DNA of 43,499 nt from Pelagibacterium lentulum (GCF_003992625.1 NZ_RZMW01000012.1:1-43499); one strand, 5' to 3'. Shown: positions 8,301 through 16,785, numbered from the stretch's first letter. The notes: generated by a model not told the origin, from the sequence alone. Program-made: numbers and translations.

Positions 8301-10487
8301 ACCCATTCGGCCTTCCGATTCATCGACGTACCTTCTGCCTTCGAGCAGCAGATGGTCCACGATGAGCTGGAGCTCTACGAGAGCCTGCTCACCAAGGTCG
8401 ACAGCGACGACCGCGTGTCGCGCAAGCGGCTCGAGCGGCTGAAGGAGGGTCTGAAAGAACGGCTGGAGTCGCTGGCGACCCGCAAGGACGATCTTTTGAC
8501 CATCTCCGAGCTCGGCATCGACCAGATCATCGTCGACGAGGCCCAGGAGTTCAGGAAGCTTTCCTTCGCCACCAATATGAGCACCCTCAAGGGCGTCGAT
8601 CCGAACGGCTCGCAGCGGGCGTGGGACCTCTACGTGAAATCGCGCTTCGTCGAGACGAAGAACGCAGGCCGCGCACTCGTGCTGGCCTCGGGCACGCCGA
8701 TCACCAATACGCTGGGCGAGATGTTCTCGGTGCAGCGGTATCTCGGCCATGCAGCACTCGCGGAGCGCGGCCTGCACGAGTTCGACGCCTGGGCGAGCAC
8801 GTTCGGCGATGTCACCACCGAGCTCGAGCTGCAGCCTAGCGGCAAATACAAGCCGGTGACGCGGTTCGCGACCTTCGTCAACGTGCCTGAACTCATCGCC
8901 ATGTTCCGCTCCTTCGCGGATGTGGTGATGCCCGAGGACCTGCGAGACTATGTGAAGGTCCCCGCGCTCTCGACGGGCGCACGCCAGATCAGGACGTCAA
9001 AACCGTCCGCCGCCTTCAAGCGCTACCAGATGGTGCTCGATGCCCGCATCAAGGCCATCGAGGAACGTGACCGTCCACCCGAGCCCGGCGATGACATCCT
9101 GCTCTCGGTCATCACCGATGGCCGTCATGCGGCAATCGATCTGCGGCTGGTCGATCCCGACAATGACCATGAGCCGGACAACAAGCTCAACGACCTGATC
9201 GCCAATGCCTACCGCATCTGGACGGAAACGGCCGAGAGCACCTATACCCGCTCCGACGGCAAGCCGTTCGAGTTGACCGGCGCCGCCCAGATGATCTTCT
9301 CCGATCTCGGCACCATCAGTGTCGAAAAGAGCCGTGGCTTCTCGGCCTATCGCTGGATCAGGGATGAACTGGTCCGTATGGGCGTTCCGGCGACGGAAAT
9401 CGCCTTCATGCAGGATTTCAAGAAGTCGGAGGCCAAGCAGCGGCTCTTCGGCGATGTCCGCGCCGGCAAGGTCCGCTTCCTGATCGGGTCCTCCGACACG
9501 ATGGGCACCGGCGTCAACGCCCAACTCCGGCTCAAGGCACTGCATCATCTCGATGTGCCCTGGCTGCCCTCGCAGATCGAGCAGCGGGAAGGCCGCATTC
9601 TGCGGCAGGGCAACCAGCACGATGTCGTCGACATTTTTGCCTATGCCACCGAGGGCTCGATGGACGCACAGATGTGGCAGAACAACGAGCGCAAGGCCCG
9701 GTTCATTGCCGCGGCGCTTTCTGGGGACACGTCAATCCGCCGCCTTGAGGATCTGGGTGAGGGCCAGGCCAACCAGTTCGCCATGGCCAAGGCGATTGCG
9801 AGCGGAGATCCACGCTTGATGCAGAAGGCGGGTCTGGAGGCCGATATCGCCCGTCTCGAGCGCCTCCGGGCGGCGCATCAGGACGATCAGTTTGCCATTC
9901 GCCGACAGATCCGCGACGCCGAACGGGACATCGAACATGCGACACGGCGCATCGGCGAGATCGGGCAGGATATCGAGCGGCTGGTGCCGACGACGGGCGA
10001 ATCGTTCCAAATGGTGGTCGGCAATGAGTCGTTCACCGAGCGCAAACCCGCCGGTCGGGCGCTGATGAAGGAAATTCTCACCCTCGTGCAGCTCCAGCAG
10101 GAGGGTGATGCTGTCATCGCCTCGCTTGGCGGCTTCGACCTCGAATATGCCGGTGAGCGTTTCGGCAAGGATGGCTATCGCTACACCACCATGCTGATGC
10201 GCACCGGCGCCGATTACGAGATCGAACTCCCGGTGACCACGACGCCACTCGGCGCCATCTCCCGCCTCGAGCATGCGCTCGATGGTTTCGCAAGCGAGCA
10301 GGACCGGTATCGCCGGAAGCTGGCCGACGCCGAGCTGCGCCTCTCCACCTATCGCTCCCGGCTGGGTGGCCAATTCGCCTTCGCCGACGAACTGGCGGCC
10401 AAGCGCCTGGAACTGACCGGGATCGAGACGTCACTCTCGGCTGATGGCGAGCGAATATATGCCATCGACCAGCAACGAGCGGCGTGA
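5394..10487 (+). CDS. Giant N6-adenine methylase-like / SF2 helicase fusion protein
   Basis: A 1697-residue polyvalent DNA-modification protein. Residues about 130-360 form a Rossmann methyltransferase: the SAM-binding region is LEPGIGTGLFPALMPE and the catalytic motif is NPPF at 255-258, the N6-adenine type. The second half is a SNF2-like helicase: Walker A GAGKT at 891-895, DEAQ at about 1048-1051, and the helicase C motif EQREGRILRQG near 1396-1406. A coiled-coil tail follows (residues about 1470-1560). Related proteins occur on rhizobial plasmids and phages; phage P1 DarB, an antirestriction protein packaged with DNA, has a similar plan. Protection of incoming DNA from host restriction is therefore plausible but inferred. 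The start has GGAG eight bases upstream. No frameshift is seen across 5 kb. Confidence 0.9.
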   Translation: MSHDDPFTLSPLGNTSLSPGLGLGVTAFGGDISADDIDDDPPTAAPAPKTTSTVRLAATSAPGVNLYLSGSRTLAKGWKGRAKDNLTAIRLAAEIEAQDRPATADEQAQLIRFTGFGASDLANCVFRRPGENAFRDGWNEIGINLEEAVSGAEYASLARCTQYAHFTPEYIVRAIWSALARLGWRGGRVLEPGIGTGLFPALMPETFRDAVHVTGVELDPVTARIVRLLQPRARIVNADFARSDLPANFDLAIGNPPFSDRTVRSDRAYRSMGLRLHDYFIARSIDLLKPGGLAAFVTSSGTLDKADSTAREHIAKSADLVAAIRLPEGSFRADAGTDVVVDILFFRKRKPDEPIGDLSWLDLDEVRPADGEEPAIRVNRWFARHPDFVLGTHATTSGPFGEAYTCLPRPDVDLEQALDAAISLLPEAIYDGKPEEVDLDADHDADRPSSEVPESGSVREGSFFVARNTALMQMIDGVPVALVIRKGRGHEGISDKHARIIRKLIPIREAVREVLNAQEFDKPWKPAQIKLRIAWSNFVREFGPINFTTVSVSEDAETGEVRETHRRPNLQPFLDDPDCWLVASIEDYDLETNTAKPGPIFSDRVIAPPSAPVITSAADALAVVLNERGHVDVDHIAELLHADVDTCIAELGDAIFRDPETGSWQTADAYLSGQVRDKLKAAEAAAALDPAFERNVRALVEVQPADLGPSDITARLGAPWIPAADVVAFVKETMGAEIRIHHMPELASWTVQARQLGWMAAGTSEWGTERRHAGELIADALNSRVPQIFDTIKDGDSERRVLNVVDTEAAKEKLQKIKTAFQSWIWSDPDRTDRLARVYNDRFNNIAPRKFNGDHLQLPGASGAFSLYGHQKRGIWRIVSAGSTYLAHAVGAGKTMTMAAAVMEQKRLGLIAKAMMVVPGHCLAQAAREFLALYPTARILVADETNFTKDKRHGFLSRAATAKWDAIIITHSAFRFIDVPSAFEQQMVHDELELYESLLTKVDSDDRVSRKRLERLKEGLKERLESLATRKDDLLTISELGIDQIIVDEAQEFRKLSFATNMSTLKGVDPNGSQRAWDLYVKSRFVETKNAGRALVLASGTPITNTLGEMFSVQRYLGHAALAERGLHEFDAWASTFGDVTTELELQPSGKYKPVTRFATFVNVPELIAMFRSFADVVMPEDLRDYVKVPALSTGARQIRTSKPSAAFKRYQMVLDARIKAIEERDRPPEPGDDILLSVITDGRHAAIDLRLVDPDNDHEPDNKLNDLIANAYRIWTETAESTYTRSDGKPFELTGAAQMIFSDLGTISVEKSRGFSAYRWIRDELVRMGVPATEIAFMQDFKKSEAKQRLFGDVRAGKVRFLIGSSDTMGTGVNAQLRLKALHHLDVPWLPSQIEQREGRILRQGNQHDVVDIFAYATEGSMDAQMWQNNERKARFIAAALSGDTSIRRLEDLGEGQANQFAMAKAIASGDPRLMQKAGLEADIARLERLRAAHQDDQFAIRRQIRDAERDIEHATRRIGEIGQDIERLVPTTGESFQMVVGNESFTERKPAGRALMKEILTLVQLQQEGDAVIASLGGFDLEYAGERFGKDGYRYTTMLMRTGADYEIELPVTTTPLGAISRLEHALDGFASEQDRYRRKLADAELRLSTYRSRLGGQFAFADELAAKRLELTGIETSLSADGERIYAIDQQRAA

Positions 10488-10494
10488 CCGGCTT

Positions 10495-10537
10495 GGCCCC
10501 CACCAGTCAAGACCGCAGGGCATTGACTGGTGGGGCC
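10495..10537. terminator. Strong hairpin after the methylase/helicase gene, possible terminator
   Basis: GGCCCC(C)ACCAGTCAA pairs with TTGACTGGTGGGGCC around a 12-base loop, giving a stem of about 15 bp with one bulge, seven bases past the stop codon. No T tract follows, so it may be an RNA 3' end stabiliser rather than an intrinsic terminator. Confidence 0.5.
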
Positions 10538-10748
10538 ATTGCGCTACCCTCGTGCGGTCCGAGCTAATGACGGCGCCGGACATTGATTGAAGCCGTCCTG
10601 ATAACCGGCGATCGGGTTTGCCCGAAACGCCGAAGATAAAAAGAAACAGCACCAGCCAATGCTGGCCGCGCTGCGCACCGATTTCCATCAAAGAGAACAA
10701 TCTGGCTGCTGCCAACATGGCGGTCGCCTCAACCCATATGGAGATTCC

Positions 10749-11552
10749 ATGCGGTACGCATTGGTACGAGACGAACGGCGCGAAGCCGAACCCGGCCTTT
10801 CCGGTACCTGTCCCGGCTGCGGGCAGGCGATGATCCCGAAATGCGGTGATTATCGTGTTCATCATTGGGCGCATCGGGGTGCCCGAAACTGCGATTCCTG
10901 GTGGGAGCCGGAAACGCCGTGGCACCGGAACTGGAAAATGCGGTTCCCCAAAGACTGGCAGGAGGTCCTCCTGCGCGCGAGCTCAGGCGAGAAACACATC
11001 GCCGATGTGCGGACAGAGCATGGACTCGTACTTGAGTTCCAGCACTCGCATATTCGTCCTGACGAGCGCCGCGCGCGCGAGGCGTTCTATCCAAATCTGG
11101 CGTGGATCGTTGATGCCACGCGCAGAAAGCGCGATCGTCCGCGCTTCGAGGAAGGCCGGCGATCACTCCGGCTCACAGCGTGGCAAGGCATCTATACAAC
11201 GCCCTTTCCCGACGGGTGTTTCGCGCAAGACTGGCTCGACAGTCGTGCTCCCGTCTTCTTCGATTTTTCGGGAACGGAGCCATCCGGTCCCCGCGCTCCC
11301 GCCGACCGAGAGGTCCTGTGGGGATTGCTGCCCGGCCGCGCGGCGGGCAACGCGGTAGTGATCGCGATGCCTCGCAGGCAATTGGTCCAGGCCGCGCATC
11401 GGCGGCCGCAGATCCTCGCCTCCCGAAGAATCGTCGAGACAATTGATGCGTTGTTCCGCGCCCAGGCAAGGCTCGACGCACGCCGCGTCGCGGTCAGATC
11501 GTCATGGCGCTTTCGTGGATCGGGTCCACGACGGCGGAGGGCGCGGTTCTAG
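10749..11552 (+). CDS. CoiA-like zinc-ribbon nuclease-domain protein
   Basis: A 267-residue protein of the competence-protein CoiA-like family. A zinc-ribbon-like segment with CPGC at residues 21-24 and a following HHWAH box leads into a PD-(D/E)xK-type nuclease core: Asp86 in HIADV and Glu96-x-Gln98 in LEFQHS. CoiA-like proteins are linked to processing of incoming single-stranded DNA; on a conjugative element it may act on transferred DNA, but this is inference. I chose MRYALVRDE because GGAG stands just upstream and the motif begins there; the frame is open further upstream without a good start. The last 40 residues are very arginine-rich and may lie beyond the conserved fold. Confidence 0.8.
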   Translation: MRYALVRDERREAEPGLSGTCPGCGQAMIPKCGDYRVHHWAHRGARNCDSWWEPETPWHRNWKMRFPKDWQEVLLRASSGEKHIADVRTEHGLVLEFQHSHIRPDERRAREAFYPNLAWIVDATRRKRDRPRFEEGRRSLRLTAWQGIYTTPFPDGCFAQDWLDSRAPVFFDFSGTEPSGPRAPADREVLWGLLPGRAAGNAVVIAMPRRQLVQAAHRRPQILASRRIVETIDALFRAQARLDARRVAVRSSWRFRGSGPRRRRARF

Positions 11553-11828
11553 ACCCAGGAGGGGAGGCGGGAAGAAGCAAGAGAGGGAAAGATGGCCCGC
11601 TCGCAGATCGGGCAAGCCGCTGACGCTGGCGCTCAATCGCGGCAAACGCGATCCCGGCCCGTCGTCCTCTCGCAGGGCTCACGAGCCCCGCTGGTCCGGC
11701 CGGGCAGGGATGCTCGGCCGCAATTGCACCGGCCCGCCCCCTCCGCTGGCCGGGGGAAGTCTTGGAGAAAAAGACGAGACAGGGACCGGCGTGGTGCCGG
11801 TTCCCGACCCCGAACAGGAGCATCCCTC
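11553..11828. promoter_or_regulatory. GC-rich leader of the ParB-like gene with a hairpin
   Basis: This gap contains a hairpin at 11782-11805 (GGGACCGGC, loop GTGGT, GCCGGTTCCC, one bulged T) that ends about 10 bases before the AGGAG of the ParB-like gene. The frame of that gene is open back to about 11590, but no codon there has a better ribosome-binding site. I see no clear -35/-10 pair. Confidence 0.4.
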
Positions 11829-13586
11829 ATGGAAATCAAGCTGGTCGATCCGCGTTCGCTCGTGGAAAACCCCGACAGAGCCCGCCGTTCGAAGTCGAAC
11901 CCGCAGTCCGACGCGCTGCTGTTGGCAACGATCAAGGCTGTCGGCATCGTGCAGCCGCCAGTCGTGGCGCCGCAGGCCGATGGCGGTAATGGTTATCTCA
12001 TCCAGTCCGGCCATCGGCGCGTCAAGCAGGCGATCGCGGCGGGTCTTGAGGAGATCGCGGTTCTTGTCGGCGAGGCGGCCGAGGATGGCGGCGCCATGCG
12101 CTCGATGGTCGAGAACATTGCCCGCGAGAACCTCAACCCCGTCGATCAGTGGCGCGCCATCGAGCGGCTGGTTGCGCTCGGCTGGACCGAGGAGGCGATC
12201 GCCGTCGCATTGGCTCTGCCCGTGCGCCAGATCAGGAAGCTGCGCCTGCTCGCCAACGTGCTGCCGGCCATGCTCGATCATATGGCCAAGGGCGATATGC
12301 CGAACGAGCAGCAGCTGCGCACCATCGCTGCCGCCTCGCTCGAGGAGCAGAAGGAAGTCTGGAAGGCGCACAAGCCTTCCAAGGGCGATCCCCAAATCTC
12401 CTGGTGGAGCCTCGCCAATGGCCTTGCCAAGACCCGCATGTATGCGCGCGATGCCAGCTTTGGCGACGATCTTGCTGCGGCCTACGGCATCGCCTGGGTC
12501 GAAGATTTGTTCAGGCCCGCCGACGAGGACAGTCGCTACACCACGGATGTCGAGGCCTTTCTCGGCGCCCAGCAGGAATGGATGACGCAGAACCTGCCGA
12601 AAAAGGGCATCATCACCGAAGCCAACACTTGGGGCCACCCGGAACTGCCCAAGAAGGCGGAGCGGGTCTATGGCAAGCCGGCAAAATCCGACCACGCGGC
12701 CATGTATCTGGACCGGGACGGCAAGGTGCAGACGGTCCACTACCGCATGCCCGAAGACAGGAAGAAGGCCAAGGGCAAGGGCCGATCACCGGAGGCTGTC
12801 GATGAACCCGTTGTGGTGTCCAAGCCCCGTCCCGATGTCACGCGCTTGGGGCTAGACATGATCGGCGATCTGCGCACCGATGCCCTGCATGAGGCGCTGT
12901 CGCGGGCGCCGATCGAGGACGACACGCTGATGGCGCTGCTCGTCCTGGCGTTTGCCGGCCAGAATGTGCGCGTCGATTCCGGCGCCGGCGGCGATTTCCG
13001 GTTCGGGAACCGCTTTGGCCGGCATGCGGCGGCACTGTTCGATTCCGATGGCAAGCTCGCCTTCGACATGGACACGCTGCGCATTGCCATCCGTGGCGTG
13101 CTGATCGATGTGCTCTCGTGCCGGGAGAATATCAGCAAGTCGGGGATTCTGGCGCTTGTCGCCGGCGAGGTCGTCGGTGCGGACGGGTTCCTCGCCAATA
13201 TGGGCACCGAGGAGTTCCTCTCCTGCCTGTCACGCCCGGCGCTGGAAGCCTCGTGCGAAGGCACGTCCGTTCTGCCGCGGCAGCGGGTCAAGGACACCCG
13301 CGCGGCTCTGGTCGAGCATTTCAAGGAGGGGCATTTCGTACATCCGTCGGCGCTCTTTGCGCCAGACGCGACCGCACTCGGCCAATGGCTCACCGACCAT
13401 AGCGTCAACGATGACGAAGACGGCGGGGACGGCTCGTTGCCCGATCAGGACGAGGCCGGCGGCGATGTGTCCGTCGAGCCGATGCACGACCACGTCGAAC
13501 CGGCCTCCGAGGCCGTCGCCACACGCGACCCCGATGAGGAAGGCGACGAAGACTACTCCGAGGGTTTTCGCGAAGCCGCCGAGTAA
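11829..13586 (+). CDS. ParB/RepB/Spo0J-type nuclease-domain protein (copy 1)
   Basis: A 585-residue ParB-like protein. The N-terminal ParB domain has the GHRRV box near residues 61-65 and the ENIARENLNPVDQ box near 96-108, followed by a helix-turn-helix region (GWTEEAIAVALALPVRQI). The long C-terminal part is specific to these large plasmid ParB-like proteins. The tail is acidic. No parA is adjacent, so a role as a partition protein is uncertain; such stand-alone proteins may instead regulate genes or nick DNA. AGGAG stands eight bases before the ATG. It is followed by an intrinsic-terminator-like hairpin. A second, different ParB-like gene lies at 38616. Confidence 0.88.
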   Translation: MEIKLVDPRSLVENPDRARRSKSNPQSDALLLATIKAVGIVQPPVVAPQADGGNGYLIQSGHRRVKQAIAAGLEEIAVLVGEAAEDGGAMRSMVENIARENLNPVDQWRAIERLVALGWTEEAIAVALALPVRQIRKLRLLANVLPAMLDHMAKGDMPNEQQLRTIAAASLEEQKEVWKAHKPSKGDPQISWWSLANGLAKTRMYARDASFGDDLAAAYGIAWVEDLFRPADEDSRYTTDVEAFLGAQQEWMTQNLPKKGIITEANTWGHPELPKKAERVYGKPAKSDHAAMYLDRDGKVQTVHYRMPEDRKKAKGKGRSPEAVDEPVVVSKPRPDVTRLGLDMIGDLRTDALHEALSRAPIEDDTLMALLVLAFAGQNVRVDSGAGGDFRFGNRFGRHAAALFDSDGKLAFDMDTLRIAIRGVLIDVLSCRENISKSGILALVAGEVVGADGFLANMGTEEFLSCLSRPALEASCEGTSVLPRQRVKDTRAALVEHFKEGHFVHPSALFAPDATALGQWLTDHSVNDDEDGGDGSLPDQDEAGGDVSVEPMHDHVEPASEAVATRDPDEEGDEDYSEGFREAAE

Positions 13587-13618
13587 CGGCTCTCCTTTTC
13601 CCTTTCGAATGCCCTTCT

Positions 13619-13643
13619 CCGCCGCCGGTCGTCCCGGCGGCGG
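13619..13643 (+). terminator. Intrinsic-terminator-like hairpin after the ParB-like gene
   Basis: CCGCCGCCGG and CCGGCGGCGG form a perfect 10-bp GC stem with the loop TCGTC, followed by TTTCGTTT. It lies 33 bases past the ParB stop codon and 33 bases before the next ATG, so it may end or attenuate the transcript. Confidence 0.7.
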
Positions 13644-13676
13644 TTTCGTTTCCACCATCACGAACAGGAGGACAAG

Positions 13677-14153
13677 ATGTCCGCACTCACCATTTTCGAC
13701 GACGCCCCGATCGGCTCCATCATTGCCTGGTCTGACGGCACACCACGCCCGCCGGAGCGACACCGCAAGAAGCTCTCGGCCTGGCGGAACAACAACAGCC
13801 AGGGCCGGCTGATCCGCAAACAGGGCGAGCAGGGCAATGGCACTATTGCGCTCGCTGCCTGCTTCACCCTGCATGAAGCGGATTTTGGCGCGGGCGGGGT
13901 GATCGCCATCCGTGTGCATCGCACCTTCTCGGTGGAGTCGGATCTGCAGTTCGCAATCGTCGAGCGGCCCACCGTGGGTTCGGTGCGCGTGTTCGACCGG
14001 GCCGGGGACAATGCAGAACTCGTCCATCTGGCCCCGCATCGCGCGGCGGCAGAGGAATGGCTGTCCCGGCACGGTTATCCGAATGCGGTCCTCGACGAGG
14101 CAACGGCCGATGAGGTTGCGGCCGATGAAGTTGAGGGAAGGACAGCAGCATGA
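13677..14153 (+). CDS. Conserved hypothetical protein of the element backbone
   Basis: A 158-residue cytoplasmic protein that I cannot assign to a named domain. It starts MSALTIFDDAPIGSIIAWSDG, and the middle reads like a compact beta-rich fold (GGVIAIRVHRTFSVESDLQ). The C-terminus is acidic (ADEVAADEVEG). AGGAGG lies seven bases before the ATG. Its stop codon overlaps the start of the next gene (ATGA), so the two are translationally coupled. Codon usage matches its neighbours. I suggest no function. Confidence 0.75.
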   Translation: MSALTIFDDAPIGSIIAWSDGTPRPPERHRKKLSAWRNNNSQGRLIRKQGEQGNGTIALAACFTLHEADFGAGGVIAIRVHRTFSVESDLQFAIVERPTVGSVRVFDRAGDNAELVHLAPHRAAAEEWLSRHGYPNAVLDEATADEVAADEVEGRTAA

Positions 14154-15037
14154 GCGCTCACTCTTGTGCTGCAGGCACCACACACACCACCCCCGGCACG
14201 CCGGGGGTTTTGTTTGGCCGCAGCGCCGACGGCATGCTGGTGGCGTTGATCGGCGATCATGCCTTCGCCATGGCGCCGGCGCGTGATGGCCGCCACTATC
14301 TCGTTACCGGCTGGCGCATCCGTCGCCCGATGACCGAATGGACCCGTGACGATTTCTACGGTCATTCCGGTGAACTCGCCGACGAAGATGCCTTCCGTGC
14401 CAAGGTGCTCGAACAGGCCGAGCACACCCAAGAGAAGGCTGCACTCGGGCGCCGGGATATTCGTTCCTCGGCACATACGCCGTGGGGGTCGTCGCAGGGC
14501 GCCACCGTCTTTGCCGAAGGCGTGATCTGCCATTCAACCGCCGGTCACGGTGGTTTCCACCTCTCGGTAGAGCGCAATGCCAAAGTCCATCCGTTGCTGC
14601 GCGCGGCGGATGGCTTTTACGAAGAGGACGCGTGCTGGTCGATCGTCGCCATCACCTTCCCGCATCTGTTCACTGCCTTCGAGCGGCGCTGTGCGGAACG
14701 CACCATCAAGGACGGCTTTCCCGATGCGTGGGAGTCGATCACCGGTACCGTGCTCCAACCTGGGGAATCCCGAAGGAAGGACGAATTGGCCTTCTACCGG
14801 AACCATGCCAGCGATTGGATCGTCATATCCGCCATCCGGTCCGATCACCATCCGGGCTTCACAGAAGTCGTTGCAACGCGGGGCGGCAAGCGCGAGCGCG
14901 GCGCGGACGAACGGCGATTCCTTGTTCCGTCCGGCGAGTACCGTGTCGGCCGCTTCGGTTTCATCGTCGATGAATCGCGGCACCGGCCCTATGACGGCCC
15001 ATCCAGCTTCATCGGATGGCAGGGGAGGGGGAAGTGA
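14150..15037 (+). CDS. DUF7007-like protein
   Basis: A 295-residue protein I place in the DUF7007-type family because of the motif TPWGSSQGATVFAEGV followed by CHSTAGHGGFHLS. The family has no known activity; the His/Ser-rich motif could be catalytic, but that is a guess. The start overlaps the previous stop codon by ATGA and has AGGGAAGG in front. A strong terminator-like hairpin lies inside the first 20 codons, so either expression is attenuated or the true start is downstream (next in-frame ATG at 14234, without a ribosome-binding site). It overlaps the next gene by GTGA. Confidence 0.75.
   Translation: MSAHSCAAGTTHTTPGTPGVLFGRSADGMLVALIGDHAFAMAPARDGRHYLVTGWRIRRPMTEWTRDDFYGHSGELADEDAFRAKVLEQAEHTQEKAALGRRDIRSSAHTPWGSSQGATVFAEGVICHSTAGHGGFHLSVERNAKVHPLLRAADGFYEEDACWSIVAITFPHLFTAFERRCAERTIKDGFPDAWESITGTVLQPGESRRKDELAFYRNHASDWIVISAIRSDHHPGFTEVVATRGGKRERGADERRFLVPSGEYRVGRFGFIVDESRHRPYDGPSSFIGWQGRGK
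14190..14214 (+). terminator. Terminator-like hairpin inside the start of the DUF7007-like gene
   Basis: CCCCCGG and CCGGGGG form a 7-bp GC stem with a four-base loop (CACG), followed by TTTTGTTT. It has the layout of an intrinsic terminator but falls about 40 bases inside the coding region. It could act as an attenuator coupled to translation. Confidence 0.55.
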
Positions 15038-15363
15038 GTATCCGCCCCGATATCGAAGGCCAGCTCTTCCGCATGGAGGAAGCCCGTCGCCAGACCCAGC
15101 GTCAACTCGACATCATCGATCTTCAGATTATCCGCCGCATGACGGCATTGATCCCCAGGCTCCAACCGAAGCGGACGGCCTATCGATGTGGGAAGGCGCC
15201 TGATCCGGAGGCCTTCCTTGAACGCTATCGGTCGCATCTGGCAGCGCTCACCGCCGAGCGGCAGCCCGAGATCGACGCCCTGTCGCGCAAGCTCGCGCGG
15301 CAGGACCGGGCGATTGCCGCTCTGCGCGCGCGGCAGCACCTTCACCACGAGCGCGCCGCCTGA
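15034..15363 (+). CDS. Small coiled-coil protein, paralogue of the gene at 38150
   Basis: A 109-residue, highly charged, helical protein of unknown function. It begins with GTG overlapping the previous stop codon (GTGA) and preceded by a purine-rich GGGAGGGGGA. The C-terminal helix has QPEIDALSRKLARQDRAIAALRA, which closely matches the QPELDRLRRRIARQDAAIAALRA region of the protein at 38150-38488. The two are therefore diverged copies. The predicted form is a long amphipathic helix, suited to dimerisation or to binding a partner. A longer frame from an ATG at 15016 lies within the upstream gene and is less likely. Confidence 0.7.
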   Translation: MSIRPDIEGQLFRMEEARRQTQRQLDIIDLQIIRRMTALIPRLQPKRTAYRCGKAPDPEAFLERYRSHLAALTAERQPEIDALSRKLARQDRAIAALRARQHLHHERAA

Positions 15364-15376
15364 TCGCAGGCCGCAC

Positions 15377-15679
15377 TCAGCGTTTACGGACGAACTCCGT
15401 GCGCAGTACAAGGCCCTTGATGGTGTCGTGCCGGCAATCGATTTCCTCGGGATTGTCGGTAAGGCGGATCGCGCGAATGACCGTGCCCTGCTTCAGGGTT
15501 TGTCCGGCGCCCTTGACCTTGAGGTCCTTGACCAGCACCACGGCGTCGCCATCGGCCAGCACAGTGCCGGAGGCGTCACGGACTTCACTCATTGCCGCGG
15601 CTTCAGCGGCAAGCTCCGCGGCCGGCCGCCATTCGCCCGTCACGTCGTCATAGACATAGTCATCATCATCGCTGCTCAT
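15377..15679 (-). CDS. PhnA-domain protein (YjdM-like)
   Basis: A 100-residue protein whose C-terminal two-thirds is the PhnA domain: VRDASGTVLADGDAVVLVKDL, then a KQGT strand, then CRHDTIKGLVLRTEFVRK. The family was named for alkylphosphonate use, but its function is not settled. The zinc-ribbon found at the N-terminus of many members is missing here; instead there is an acidic stretch (SSDDDDYVYDD). It runs opposite to the surrounding genes. The ATG at 15679 is chosen because upstream codons of the frame are low-complexity. Confidence 0.85.
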   Translation of the reverse strand: MSSDDDDYVYDDVTGEWRPAAELAAEAAAMSEVRDASGTVLADGDAVVLVKDLKVKGAGQTLKQGTVIRAIRLTDNPEEIDCRHDTIKGLVLRTEFVRKR

Positions 15680-16143
15680 GGATGCCGCTATCGCAGATGC
15701 GGATCTGCTTGCCAATCCTCATGTCACAGTTGAGGTTGAGGCAGGCCGGATCAGATCAGGGCGTGGTGCGGTCAAGCCGTCATCCGGGAGAACCGTGTGA
15801 CGCGTGCGATCCTGTTCCCGGTCCTTTCCTGTTGCAGCCGGTCCGCTCACGCACCCGTGGCCGGTCATCCCCTCGGGTTCTGGAGCGGTCTAAACCGGCG
15901 GGCGTCGCCTTCAAGGCCGCGTTCCGCGCCGCGGTGCGGCCGGGCCCGCCGGTCTCGGCACGCCAGGCCCCGCGTCCTTCGCGAGGGCTATCGCCCTGCT
16001 GGTCCGCAAACCTGGCCTGCTCGCCCCTGGCGCCCCCGGACCCTGAAGCCGCCGCCGTCCCGCCGGTTTGTCGAGACCGCACCCGAAGGGAAGACCGGCA
16101 CGGGGCCGGTCCGAGCCTTGGGCAAAGAAAAAGGACCACCCAC
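15680..16143. other. GC-rich intergenic region with a leader hairpin
   Basis: No convincing gene is seen. It must hold the promoter of the leftward PhnA-like gene and that of the rightward gene at 16144. Close to the latter a hairpin is formed by GACCGGC and GCCGGTC around ACGGG (about 16101-16119), followed by the ribosome-binding site AAAAAGGA. The rest is GC-rich with many short inverted repeats. Confidence 0.4.
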
Positions 16144-16731
16144 ATGACCAGAACCGCCCGCACCACCCGCTCTTCTTCCAAGGTCGTCCAGTTCCGCAAG
16201 GGCACGACCCTCGAAATGGTCCGGCTCGCCTGTCCCGACAGTGCGCAGGCCTCGCTGATCTCGGAAAGCTTCGGCCTTCCCGTCCTCGATAGCGACGGCA
16301 TCCGTGAGCTGCATCAACGCCTGATCATCGAGACGGCGGACAGCCTCGGCGAGGGGCTGGGCGACCGGGCCATGCAGATCCATCTGCAGCGCATCGTCGG
16401 CGCCTATGTCGGTTCCGCCCATGGCGCCGGCCAGTTCTACTCGCGCGCGGTGAGCGAGGCCCGCGATGCCACGGCCAAGTCCGCCAACGACGCCCGCGAC
16501 GAGGACCTCGACGGCCCGGTCGGCTTTGACAGCGCCGCCCAGCGCAAGCGCGAATTCGCGGCCGACATGGGCATTCAGGCCCATGCCCTTCGGATGGCTG
16601 CCGAGGGCGCCGTCGCAGCCTACGAGACCGTCGTCGGCGAAGGCTGGAAGCCTTTCGAGCGTGCCGTCGAGAACCCCGGCCAGACCGTCGACCGCAAGGC
16701 GGCCGAACTCCAGATGGCGGCTCTCGGATAG
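16144..16731 (+). CDS. Conserved hypothetical protein of the element backbone
   Basis: A 195-residue protein without a domain I can name. It begins MTRTARTTRSSSKVVQFRKG and is largely helical (ISESFGLPVLDSDGIRELHQ; AADMGIQAHALRMAAEGAV). It has no membrane segment. The ATG is chosen because the frame upstream is a GC-rich leader and AAAAAGGA precedes this codon. A hairpin with a TTCG loop follows the stop codon closely, so the gene is probably monocistronic. Similar genes accompany ArdC and DUF736 on rhizobial elements as I know them, but no function is assigned. Confidence 0.75.
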   Translation: MTRTARTTRSSSKVVQFRKGTTLEMVRLACPDSAQASLISESFGLPVLDSDGIRELHQRLIIETADSLGEGLGDRAMQIHLQRIVGAYVGSAHGAGQFYSRAVSEARDATAKSANDARDEDLDGPVGFDSAAQRKREFAADMGIQAHALRMAAEGAVAAYETVVGEGWKPFERAVENPGQTVDRKAAELQMAALG

Positions 16732-16740
16732 CGGATCGTC

Positions 16741-16764
16741 AGAGCGGAGCTTCGGCTCCGCTCT
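16741..16764 (+). terminator. Terminator hairpin with UUCG loop
   Basis: AGAGCGGAGC and GCTCCGCTCT form a perfect 10-bp stem with the stable tetraloop TTCG, nine bases after the stop codon at 16731. It is followed by ACTTCATAT, a weak T tract. It insulates the toxin-antitoxin promoter just downstream. Confidence 0.7.
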
Positions 16765-16785
16765 ACTTCATATCCGCGTGGGGTA

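Noticed and set aside
7635-8777. Leftward open frame of 380 codons inside the methylase/helicase gene
   Set aside because: It lies opposite the helicase motifs; it is a shadow frame without a start signal.
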